Shown: positions 1 to 6,693 of the stretch, piece after piece | How the letters are laid out: each line of letters opens with the position of its first letter | Position numbering within the stretch: the stretch's first letter is position 1 | DNA from: Phycisphaerae bacterium | GTDB taxonomy: Bacteria; Planctomycetota; Phycisphaerae; UBA1845; PWPN01 | Assembly (NCBI GenBank): GCA_012719955.1 | Contig: JAAXZI010000057.1 | Coordinates: 1-33,687, forward strand | DNA: 33,687 bases | Reading direction: 5' to 3' | The notes under the pieces: model-generated | What the model saw: the letters and a program-made list of their open reading frames with translations, nothing else | What the model was told of the DNA's origin: nothing | Database searches by the model: none | Made by a program: the position numbers and the translations under genes

Positions 1-354
1 GATGATTGCCAGCGTGTATATGAACGTGTACTGCGTGACCGATTCCATGATGCCGGAAGGCGTTGAGCACTCGTCGCCCGCTTCGTTGTCGTGACATAGG
101 TCGGCGTGACCGATTCCATGATGCCGGAAGGCGTTGAGCACCGCCGCAATCAGTGCAAGCTGGTATTCCAATCGGCGTGACCGATTCCATGATGCCGGAA
201 GGCGTTGAGCACTGCGCTGCCAAGCTGGGGCCCGCTCGTGAATGGCCACGCTCCGCTGGATGGCCTCTTCGTCCGGCTCACAGGCCAGGACGTTGGAGCC
301 GATCAGGAACGCCAGATCGTCGATGGAAAGACATTTCTCGCGAACGATGCACAT
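1..354 (-). CDS. Partial open frame running into the CRISPR array; unrecognised protein
   Basis: A minus-strand frame opens with ATG at 354-352, preceded by a good ribosome site (GGAAGG at about 362-370), and stays open to the left window edge (118 codons). The first ~48 codons (start MCIVREKCLSIDDL, later LACEPDEEAIQRS) read like genuine protein. After that the frame crosses the CRISPR repeats in all three phases, because 71 nt is not a multiple of three, so the remainder is unlikely to be an evolved protein. It may be the 5' part of a gene cut by the array, or a chance frame kept open by high GC. I do not recognise a family. Confidence 0.3.
   Translation of the reverse strand, partial: MCIVREKCLSIDDLAFLIGSNVLACEPDEEAIQRSVAIHERAPAWQRSAQRLPASWNRSRRLEYQLALIAAVLNAFRHHGIGHADLCHDNEAGDECSTPSGIMESVTQYTFIYTLAII
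33..212 (+). CRISPR. CRISPR array, three identical repeats, continues off left edge
   Basis: Three identical 38-nt repeats lie at 33-70, 104-141 and 175-212, starting GCGTGACCGATT and ending GGCGTTGAGCAC. A 36-nt reading starting at GTGACC is equally possible. The two complete spacers (71-103 and 142-174) are both 33 nt and unrelated in sequence, giving an exact 71-nt period. Bases 1-32 have the size of a further truncated spacer, so the array probably continues left. Each repeat can fold as GATGCC-GGAA-GGCGTT. The fold uses G-U pairs only on the plus strand, which favours plus-strand crRNA; the last 8 nt would then be the spacer-side handle. The final repeat is not degenerate, so orientation stays uncertain. 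No cas operon is visible in the window and I cannot assign a subtype. Confidence 0.85.
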
Positions 355-554
355 GTGGAATCTTCCTTCCCTCAGTCAGAGGGCGTACGGGGTTAACACG
401 AATTACCAAACGGAATCAGCCCAAGGCGGGCTTACGATTGAAAAGCAGGCGTGGGCGGGCTGAGCCGAAGTGTTTACAGGCCGATGTCTTTCCGGTTAGA
501 CTTCGGACTCAGTTCGATGCCCTTTCATGCGGTCCATAGAGCGGGAGTGACACA

Positions 555-692
555 ATGCGAAATGCAAAGTGGCTGGCGTTGCTGGCGATGCTCACCACGG
601 GCATGCTGTTTCAGCCCCTCGGTTGCACCCTGCAGCAGTACGCGATTACCGGCTTTCTCATCTCGCTGGTAGGTCCGTTTATCGTCTCCTAG
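555..692 (+). CDS. Small predicted lipoprotein (45 aa)
   Basis: The frame starts MRNAKWLALLAMLT with a charged N-terminus and a long hydrophobic run, then a lipobox-like FQPLGC with the lipidation Cys at about residue 24. About 20 mostly hydrophobic residues follow, ending FIVS. A ribosome site (GGGAG at 543-547) sits about seven bases before the ATG. Very short lipoproteins of this form are common in planctomycete genomes, usually without known function. It stands alone on the plus strand and converges on the nuclease gene ending at 724. It is probably exported and lipid-anchored; no function can be assigned. Confidence 0.6.
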   Translation: MRNAKWLALLAMLTTGMLFQPLGCTLQQYAITGFLISLVGPFIVS

Positions 693-723
693 GCGTCCGC
701 CCGGCAAGGCACACCAGTTGCGA

Positions 724-1560
724 TCAGGCATGGGCCAGTTGACAGGCCGGTGCAGGTTCCGGCGAATCGGAGAGATGCCAGTTCTGGCAGGCGGTCTGGT
801 AGCCGCAGCCGGGGCAGAAGCTGGAGCCGTCATTTGGCAGAAAAAGCCCGGAGTTGATCATGATCTCTGCGTACCTGACCAGCTCCACGAGCCGGTGGAA
901 GTCGTGCTCAGTTCGGCTCACCGAATACTGCTCGAAGGCGGGGGTCTTGGTCTTGACCAGCACGTCCCAGCGGAAGAATGAGTTCTCGTGGCCCATGATT
1001 CGCAGGGCGTACAGGTAGACCGTTGGCTGTAAGTCACTGGCCAGCTTGGATTCACTGTAGCGTTGACCGGCGGTTTTGAGCTCCACCGCACAGAGCCGGT
1101 CCCCGTGCCGAACCAGCAGGTCAATCTCGCCCACCAGCGGCTTTTCGAGCACTTCACCCTGGCGGTCAATCAGGGGTACCTGGAAGGGCACGTTGAAGCC
1201 GACGATGTCCAGGTCATCGGGGATGTTCTCTCGATAGACCCGGATCAGTTGCTGTCCCTGCGATAGCAATGAGTCAAAGTCGCCTCTCTGGAACCGCAGG
1301 TTCGGCGTGTCGGCGACCTCGCGTTGCCACACGTCGGCGAACAGGGCGGCCAGCTCGTCGCTGGTTACGTCCTGACCTTTGACTCGTTTGGCCCAGAAGT
1401 ACTCGGCGGTGCGATGGATCGCGGAGCCGAAAGGCATGTTCTCCGTGACGAACTCCGGCTGCATCCTGAACAGCCGCTGGAAGGCAAATTGGAGCGGGCA
1501 GATCTTGAGGAACTGGTTGATCTGACTGTACGACCAGTGTTCCCGGTCTGATTTGATCAT
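724..1560 (-). CDS. PD-(D/E)XK nuclease, RecB/AddB/Cas4-like, with Fe-S cysteines
   Basis: This 278-residue protein carries the complete RecB-type exonuclease signature: GSAIHR with His49, GEID with Asp147, ELK with Glu160 and Lys162, and the QxxxY motif (Gln178-Tyr182). Cys21 plus the C-terminal Cys249, Cys252 and Cys258 have the one-plus-three arrangement that binds a 4Fe-4S cluster in AddB and Cas4. The family cuts or resects DNA ends; free-standing members act in recombination, phage replication or CRISPR spacer acquisition. It starts five bases after the stop of the Asn-Gly-rich protein, so the two form an operon. A CRISPR array lies about 500 bp downstream, but without cas1/cas2 in view a Cas4 role is only a possibility; a mobile-element recombination nuclease is equally likely. 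Confidence 0.85.
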   Translation of the reverse strand: MIKSDREHWSYSQINQFLKICPLQFAFQRLFRMQPEFVTENMPFGSAIHRTAEYFWAKRVKGQDVTSDELAALFADVWQREVADTPNLRFQRGDFDSLLSQGQQLIRVYRENIPDDLDIVGFNVPFQVPLIDRQGEVLEKPLVGEIDLLVRHGDRLCAVELKTAGQRYSESKLASDLQPTVYLYALRIMGHENSFFRWDVLVKTKTPAFEQYSVSRTEHDFHRLVELVRYAEIMINSGLFLPNDGSSFCPGCGYQTACQNWHLSDSPEPAPACQLAHA

Positions 1561-1565
1561 GGGAA

Positions 1566-2162
1566 TTATCTCCGTCCGTTCACGCGAGTTCTGCCGTTCC
1601 CGTTAGTGTTACCGTTGTTTTTACCGCCGGAGAGATGGTCGATCACGAGGCTGGCCTGCGTCTTGGTCAGGCGGTATACATCGCCCACGCCGGTGAGCTG
1701 ATGGCAGAGTTCGCCGGTCTGGGTCATATTCATATTGTGCTGCTGACGGGCCAGATCGAGCAGATACTTGACCTGCTTATTGCTGGCTGGGGTGTCGTCA
1801 TCACTGCCGTTGCCGGTGCGTCCATTGACGTTGCCGGTGCGATTGACGGGGGCAGACTGGCCGGGCTGGTTGTCGGCGGGTTCGGCGCGCTGGCCGTTGC
1901 CGTTGGACCGGCCATTGCGGGCACCGTTGGCTTGGCCGTTTCCGTTGGCGGTGCCATTCCCGTTACCGCCGTACCGTTCAAGCTGGTCTACGATGGACTG
2001 GTGTGCGAGGGCGTAGAGCCGTTGGATTTTCTGGCGGAATGCCTCGGCGTCCTCGATCAGGGTGGAATCCAGCTCCAGCTCTAAGCCGCAGTGGGCGCCG
2101 ATGGAGCCGTAGTCGGGCAGGCCCAGCTTCTTCGAGAGACTGACGTTGGCTTTTAATGGTAT
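1566..2162 (-). CDS. Asn-Gly-rich two-domain protein, apparent ATA start
   Basis: A 198-residue frame runs unbroken here although it has no ATG, GTG or TTG at its head. The first plausible codon is ATA at 2162-2160, six bases after a strong AAGAAAGGA ribosome site; the peptide then begins PLKANVSLSKKLGLPDYG. Residues 1-66 form a folded-looking N-terminal domain. Residues ~67-112 are a linker rich in Asn-Gly pairs. A second domain follows (VKYLLDLARQQHN, then LTKTQASLVIDHL), resembling small helical modules seen in mobile-element and phage recombination proteins, and the C-terminus is again Asn-Gly rich. It is the first gene of an operon with the nuclease at 1560. I think it is a DNA-binding partner of that nuclease, but this is inference. 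A sequencing error turning ATG into ATA is the main alternative. Confidence 0.7.
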   Translation of the reverse strand: MPLKANVSLSKKLGLPDYGSIGAHCGLELELDSTLIEDAEAFRQKIQRLYALAHQSIVDQLERYGGNGNGTANGNGQANGARNGRSNGNGQRAEPADNQPGQSAPVNRTGNVNGRTGNGSDDDTPASNKQVKYLLDLARQQHNMNMTQTGELCHQLTGVGDVYRLTKTQASLVIDHLSGGKNNGNTNGNGRTRVNGRR

Positions 2163-2859
2163 GGGACATCCTTTCTTTAGAAAGAGAAGTTTAAGGACAG
2201 CTGACGATTAGCCGATGGGTTCGGACTTCAGAGAAGGATCATTTGCAGTGCTCGTTTACGATGCCTGAACGCAAAATGCCCCTGTCGTGGGGCGATGGTC
2301 GAGAAAAAGACCACAGCCCTTCGAAGGGCACGATTGGCTCAGAAGAAGCGGGTCAGGTCGGGGCAGACGGGTGGGAAAAAGCAGGTCGGGACCTCGGCGA
2401 TGGCCCCGGAAATCGCAAAGATCGCGTCTGAGCGATGCTCGCTGGCGGGTGGCTATCCAGGTGGGGGATCGGCAAGGCGAAAAAGCAGGCTCGCAGCTTC
2501 GTTCTTGACGAAGCTGCATTTTCCGGCCTGGAAAAAGGCCTAATTGCCGTCAGGCGAAGGTCCCCTGATCGGTAACGGACCACCTTCATCGGAAAATACG
2601 CGAAACAGCGCCGAAATTAAGGGTCGGAGAGCGTGCGTACTTGTGCCCATACTCTCTACTAACGTGGAGTACGTGTTTAGCATGCAAAACATGCGATTTT
2701 TGCGAGATTGTGGCGGTTGTGGCGACCACCTCGGCGAATGCTTGCCACTGACCATGTTTAGACCTCTCGGGACGCATAGATTTTCTCTATCGAGAACAGG
2801 TGTTTTATAGGGGATCGGGAGACCTGCAAGAACCCCCTACGAAACTATGAGGATTTACC
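2163..2859. other. Gene-less stretch with clustered hairpins and an inverted repeat
   Basis: No convincing gene is seen over about 700 bp. The left part (2278-2540) holds a cluster of inverted repeats described separately. At 2680-2694 there is GCATG-CAAAA-CATGC, an operator-like dyad, followed by a T-rich run. The region precedes the 2162-724 operon on one side and the small plus-strand frame at 2860 on the other, so it probably carries divergent regulatory sequence. Several open frames of 60-90 codons exist on both strands but overlap each other and the hairpins. Confidence 0.5.
2278..2540 (-). other. Cluster of terminator-like hairpins on the minus strand
   Basis: Read on the minus strand, dyads follow one another, most with a T-run behind them. 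GGCCT/AGGCC lies at 2540-2525. GCAGCTTCG/CGAAGCTGC (nine base pairs, seven-base loop, 2517-2493) is followed by TTTTT at 2484-2480. AGGTC/GACCT at 2394-2383 is followed by TTTTT at 2380-2376. The perfect palindrome GCCCTTCGAAGGGC at 2329-2316 is followed by TTTTT at 2308-2304. GCCCC/GGGGC at 2293-2278 is followed by ATTTTG. The series lies upstream of the operon that starts at 2162. It may be a leader with tandem attenuators or one or more small RNAs; no known RNA family is recognised. Confidence 0.5.
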
Positions 2860-2985
2860 ATGGAAGAGCACCACTCGCGACCATGCTTCCGTAGGTGGTG
2901 TCGACCCATGAATCATGCATGTCCCCATTGCAACAAAACCATGCATCCGGACATGTCGCCGATCACGTCCACGATGATCATCTGA
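2860..2985 (+). CDS. Possible 41-residue protein with a CxxC motif
   Basis: The frame starts with ATG at 2860 after GAGG (2849-2852) at ordinary spacing. The short product carries CPHCNKTMHP, one CxxC pair of the kind found in small zinc ribbons. Only one such pair is present, so it would have to dimerise or be truncated; a further Cys pair is not seen. It is too short to separate firmly from chance. A second ATG at codon 17 (MNHACPHC) would also fit. It sits in the mobile-like region between the hairpin cluster and the integrase. Confidence 0.3.
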   Translation: MEEHHSRPCFRRWCRPMNHACPHCNKTMHPDMSPITSTMII

Positions 2986-3439
2986 TGGTGTTCTGGTTAC
3001 CAGCCGGTGAACGGGTTTGACATCAGCCCACGACAGGCAGATGGGCTTTTCGTGCCTCGGAAGGGGCGGTTTGGACGTCATCTTGGTGTCTTATGACAAC
3101 CCAAAGCGCTTAAACAGGCGGTTTGAGGAGTTGTTTTGAGGGGCCGTGACAGGCAGCTCGAAAGGGTTGTTTTTGCGTAACTCCCCCCACTCCCAAGAGT
3201 TGCTGCTTCCACGTGTCCTTGCCGACTCTGAAAACTCAATCTTCGCTGCGATTTGTGGTTGCGGGGGGACGCGATGACATTTTTTTGTGAGTCCAGGATG
3301 CATCGCCGACATGGGCCGGATCGTTGCCGGAGGCGCCAGAGGGCAAACGTGGGACCGAACGCCAGCGGAGAGCCAGGGGACCGGCGGCGGGCGAGCGATT
3401 TTTGACCTATCGGGGGCGCTTCTGCTTCGGTCCCGTGAT
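2986..3439. other. Gene-less stretch downstream of the integrase
   Basis: Nothing coding is convincing here. A minus-strand frame of about 120 codons (3456-3091) has no family resemblance and overlaps the integrase 3' end. The only structure noticed is AACTC/GAGTT flanking a C-rich loop near 3178-3201. The att site partner of the integrase was sought and not found here. Confidence 0.4.
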
Positions 3440-4769
3440 TCAGGTAGCGCTACCATTCTGGTCGGCGGACGGAGAAGGCGGGTCCAGCACGAGTGCTTCG
3501 CCGTCGTTCAAGCCTCGCCAGATCGCCTCGACGGCTTTGCGTACAGACGGCGGCACGCCCTTGCTGTAAGTCTTCCACATCGTGCCAGATGCCTGTCCAA
3601 GTAGAAACTGGTTCCCTTCCCCCGCTAGGACATCGTCGTCCGCGTAGTCCGTGGCCCACGTGGCTGCGGGAGTACCAGCCAAGTCGAGGACGCTTAATGC
3701 CTGCCTTCTTGAGAAGTTCTGTGAACCGTTTGGCCAAAGCTCGGTGATGCCAGACCTTGCCTGTTTGGGTTATGCCGGAGAGAGTCACGGGGGTCCCGTC
3801 GCGAGTTGTAAAGACGTAGTTGTCGCCGCCGACTGCCATACCTCGCGAGGAAGCCTCTACTTTCCATTTGTGTAGAATCTCCACCGTGAGAGGCCAAAGG
3901 GGGGGGCGCCTTTTTCGCTGGTTTTTGCCTCGTGGCTGCTCATAGATATACTCGATGTCTTCACCGATTTCCCTGCGGTTGAAGTGCTTCCATCTCAACC
4001 TTCCCATGTCCATGTTTCCAATTGCACAGTTCAGTCCAAGCAGGATCGCTGCTCGGTCTTCGAGTTCCCCAGTTTTCAGCAGAGATCGCAGTTCTGCCGG
4101 TTTAAAGATCTCCTGTTCCTGTTGTGGCCCACCGTGCTGTTGCAGCACGGCAACGAGAGCATCGAGATCCGGCACCGCAACGCCGAACCAGTTCTCTTTC
4201 CGACACCGCAGGAATGCCGCCTTGACCGTTCGCATCCGGGGGTTCGCCCAGTTCACCTGCAGTCCCTCATCGTTGACCTTCTTCCAGCAGTGACGATACC
4301 AGTCCTTGAAGTACTTGGGCGTCAGGTGTTCCAGCGGAACGTCCCCGCTGAACGCAATTAACTCTTTAAAGGCGTGCTTGACTTCAGAGGCGTAGGAGGG
4401 ATTCTTTTTGCACTCGATCAGCCACTCGACGTAAGCATCGCCGACCTCGCGGACCGTATCGACCACGTAATCGGTTGGATGTACGCTTTCATGACTTGCC
4501 TGTTGGGCTTTGGCGGCGAATGCGTTAAAATTACGGCGAGCGATGTCCATAGTGGCCCCGAACGGGATGACCTTGCCGTCTTGCTGCAAGCAGTACTGGC
4601 GGTAGCCCCGCTTCCAGAGGAGCCCGGTTTCGAGGAAGAGTCCATATCGGGCAAGTGCCTCATCGGGGTCGGACCCGAAGTAGATGGACCGGCCATTGAT
4701 GACCTTACGATACTGGCCAAGGTTTTTGTGGAATCCCAAGCCGGGAACTTTGCGGCGACCTGCCGGCAT
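3440..4769 (-). pseudogene. Tyrosine integrase, planctomycete type, frameshifted in catalytic domain
   Basis: The N-terminal ~360 residues read as a phage-type integrase: a basic N-terminus (MPAGRRKVPGLGFHK), a SAM-like core-binding domain around residues 110-200, and the catalytic domain with LLGLNCAIGNMDMGRL, the form that replaces the usual box-I Arg motif in planctomycete integrases. A clean SD (GAGGAGG) precedes the ATG. At about 3655-3662 the frame breaks just after the box-II-like YSRSH. The next frame continues WATDYADDD and GTMWKTYSKG, which carries the expected C-terminal Tyr, and stops at 3440. The original frame runs on to 3450 as unrelated sequence. One extra base or two missing bases would explain this. 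It is either a dead integrase, a sequencing error, or (less likely) uses frameshifting. It starts 71 bp from tRNA-Ser. Confidence 0.8.
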
Positions 4770-4840
4770 GGAGTCCTCCTCGGCGGGATTCTACACGGTC
4801 CAGGGAATTATTGGTATTAAAATGTGGTAGTAACCCTTCT

Positions 4841-4927
4841 GGAGGCGTGCCCGAGCGGCTGAAGGGACCGGTTTTGAAAACCGGCGTGCGGGAAACTGCA
4901 CCGGGGGTTCGAATCCCTCCGCCTCCG
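4841..4927 (+). tRNA. tRNA-Ser (anticodon TGA)
   Basis: The 87-nt sequence folds fully. Acceptor GGAGGCG pairs with CGCCTCC, with discriminator G at 4927. The anticodon stem CCGGT/ACCGG encloses TTTGAAA with anticodon TGA. A long class-II variable arm follows, then a T-arm with TTCGAAT. CCA is not encoded. A T-run at 4928-4934 may act in termination. The gene abuts the integrase upstream and is a probable integration target, since its 3' end is repeated at 6869-6892. Confidence 0.95.
4904..4927 (+). repeat. Att-like direct repeat, copy in tRNA-Ser 3' end
   Basis: These 24 bases (T-arm plus acceptor 3' strand) recur at 6869-6892 in the same orientation with one mismatch (T4918 versus C6883). 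Both are followed by TTT and by similar pyrimidine-rich sequence. Integrases that use tRNA genes typically leave such a 3'-end duplication at the far end of the element. The element implied would extend right from 4928 and contain only the S12 hydrolase gene. Confidence 0.7.
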
Positions 4928-5550
4928 TTTTTTTCTCGTTGGTTCTCACCTTTTTCTCGTTGATTCTCTCCGCGCTTCTTCTCTGACGTTCTGACCATTT
5001 GATTTGACTTCAAGTTCGCTTTGTGCCAGGTCCATGGCGGGGCGCGGGGAAGAGGACGTTGCGCGCGGGATTGCTCATGTCAGTGTGGCTGGATTCTCAA
5101 TGGCCGGGTAGCGAGCAGGTATGGGCATGCCGCCCTCTGTGCGTCTGCGCTGTTCTCTCCCGCCAGGATCGGGCTGGCCGAAGGCGCATGCGATTCCGAG
5201 GACCGCCGGGTCATGGTCGAGGGGATCTGGGGGGCTGCCCGTAAGCGGAAGTGATTTGCCGCCTGGATACGCCTCATAATCGAATTGACCTGGGGAGCAG
5301 CGACTCGGTTGAACTGCATTATCGGAGGCAGCAGACGCTCGTGCCTGGGGCACACCGCCGTGCCGTTTGGTTCAGCAGCGGGCAGGACAATACCTGACCA
5401 CCCATCAGAGAACGCGGAGGGCTTCCGCAACGCATCGACTTTCGAAGCTTAACCGATCGGAGCAGAAGCAGAGTGCGGTATTTCAGAGGCCGATACGTGG
5501 TTTGTGTACAAACCTTGTTTCTAATGCATCGAGAATGCATCGAGGTCATC
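4928..5550. other. Gene-less stretch between tRNA-Ser and the S12 hydrolase
   Basis: No gene is supported over about 620 bp. The first 100 bp are pyrimidine-rich and loosely resemble the sequence after the 6869-6892 copy; GTGCCAGGT appears at about the same distance (near 5021 and 6989) from both. Near the downstream gene there is an inverted repeat GGTTTGT/ACAAACC (5499-5514), a candidate operator, and a perfect 11-bp tandem duplication AATGCATCGAG (5523-5544) that reaches into the ribosome site. Confidence 0.5.
5499..5514. promoter_or_regulatory. Operator-like palindrome upstream of S12 hydrolase
   Basis: The 16-mer has seven-base arms GGTTTGT and ACAAACC around a central GT, 36 bp before the ATG at 5551. 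Palindromes of this size often bind dimeric repressors. No regulator gene is adjacent, so the role is inferred from symmetry and position only. Confidence 0.35.
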
Positions 5551-6693
5551 ATGCCAACCTGCCATCGTCCGGCATTAACTCTTCTTTCCCTCGTTGTGTC
5601 TTGCGGTTTGTTCTCAGGCTGCATAGGCGAACCAGACAATGAGGCAATTGCTCCACTCCCAGGCGAGTATCAGGCCATCCTCGATGAGATCGTCGCCACC
5701 ACAGGTGCGCCCGGTGGGGTGATGGGAATCATGAGCCCAACCCTGTGGGCCGCAGGAGCTTCCGGGGTGGCGAATCTGGACACCGGTGAACCGATGACCC
5801 CGGACATGAAGGTCCGGATCGCGAGCATGACCAAGACGTTCACCGCGGCGGTGGTGATGAAGCTGGTGGACGAAGGTCTGCTGAGCCTGGATGACACGCT
5901 GGAAAAGTGGCTTCCCGGCGTCGTCGAGCGCAGCGACCAAATCACGCTCCGGATGATTCTCAATCACACCGCGGGAATTCATGACGGTCTAACGTTTGAG
6001 ATTTTGGTCGACTGGATGCTCCATGACCCCGATCGTCAATGGTCGCAACAGGAAATGCTCGACTGGATCGGCAGCTTCCCCCTGGATTTCGATCCCGGCA
6101 CGGACTACAGCTACAGCAACGCCGGCTACTATATCCTCGGTGTCATTGTCGAACGCGCCACGGGGAAGACGTTCCAGGAGGCCCTGGATGAATATGTCCT
6201 GAGCAAAAAAGGCCTCAAGGACACCGAGGTCATTGCCGGTTTGACAGCCGGGGCGCCGACTCAATTCTATAGCGTCCCGGTCGACGGCATGGAAATCGTC
6301 AACGTGACCAACTGGAACCTCTCCTGGGACTGGACCGCAGGGTCCGGGGTTACCACGGTCAGCGATATGCTGCATTTCCTCGACTTGCTGTTTGTGAAGG
6401 ATCTGCTCTCGCCGCAAGCGCTGCAGGAGATGACGACCGTCACGAGTCCGGCAGACCGCTACGGATTCGGCATGAATGTCACGACCTATCAGGGGAAGGT
6501 GCTCTACAGCCACAGCGGGGCAAACCCGGGGAATATTAGCATCTGGGTCTTCATCCCTGAGATCAATTCCGGGTTCTTCTTTGCTCTCAACCGCCTTGAC
6601 TTGACTGATCTGATGACCGTCATGGACGAGTTGCAGTCGGTCGTCCATCGCACAAGCGATCCGCTGATTGCCCAAGAGACGAGAGGCCGGTGA
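5551..6693 (+). CDS. Serine hydrolase lipoprotein, beta-lactamase class C / S12 family
   Basis: The 380-residue product has an N-terminal signal with lipobox FSGC (Cys24), so it is probably a lipid-anchored exported protein. All three active-site motifs of class C beta-lactamases and S12 D-alanyl-D-alanine carboxypeptidases are present: SMTK (Ser92, Lys95), YSN (188-190) and HSG (321-323). The family hydrolyses D-Ala peptides, beta-lactams or small esters; the substrate cannot be told from sequence. An in-frame ATG 26 codons upstream (5473) exists, but the peptide before residue 1 is not signal-like, and GAGGT lies just before the ATG at 5551, so I choose the latter. It is the only gene between the two att-like repeats, suggesting it was brought in as cargo. 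Confidence 0.85.
   Translation: MPTCHRPALTLLSLVVSCGLFSGCIGEPDNEAIAPLPGEYQAILDEIVATTGAPGGVMGIMSPTLWAAGASGVANLDTGEPMTPDMKVRIASMTKTFTAAVVMKLVDEGLLSLDDTLEKWLPGVVERSDQITLRMILNHTAGIHDGLTFEILVDWMLHDPDRQWSQQEMLDWIGSFPLDFDPGTDYSYSNAGYYILGVIVERATGKTFQEALDEYVLSKKGLKDTEVIAGLTAGAPTQFYSVPVDGMEIVNVTNWNLSWDWTAGSGVTTVSDMLHFLDLLFVKDLLSPQALQEMTTVTSPADRYGFGMNVTTYQGKVLYSHSGANPGNISIWVFIPEINSGFFFALNRLDLTDLMTVMDELQSVVHRTSDPLIAQETRGR

Noticed and set aside
33-212. Reading the 71-bp repeats as protein tandem repeats
   Set aside because: The period is not a multiple of three, so each repeat is translated in a different frame; unrelated equal-length spacers fit CRISPR.
1635-2084. Plus-strand Gly/Val-rich frame of 149 codons
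   Set aside because: It is the shadow of the Asn-Gly-rich protein on the other strand, which is coupled to the nuclease gene.
2295-2543. Basic 82-codon plus-strand frame (KKTTALRRARLAQKKR)
   Set aside because: It lies over the hairpin cluster, and its Lys-rich composition comes from the A-runs complementary to the terminator T-tails; no ribosome site.
3091-3456. Minus-strand frame of 121 codons after the integrase
   Set aside because: No family resemblance, rich in Pro/Ser/Arg as expected for chance frames, and it overlaps the displaced integrase C-terminus.
4705-5013. Minus-strand frame with NGGGGIRTPG-like peptide
   Set aside because: This is the known artefact of translating antisense tRNA-Ser; the same happens at 6709-7035 over the tRNA fragment.
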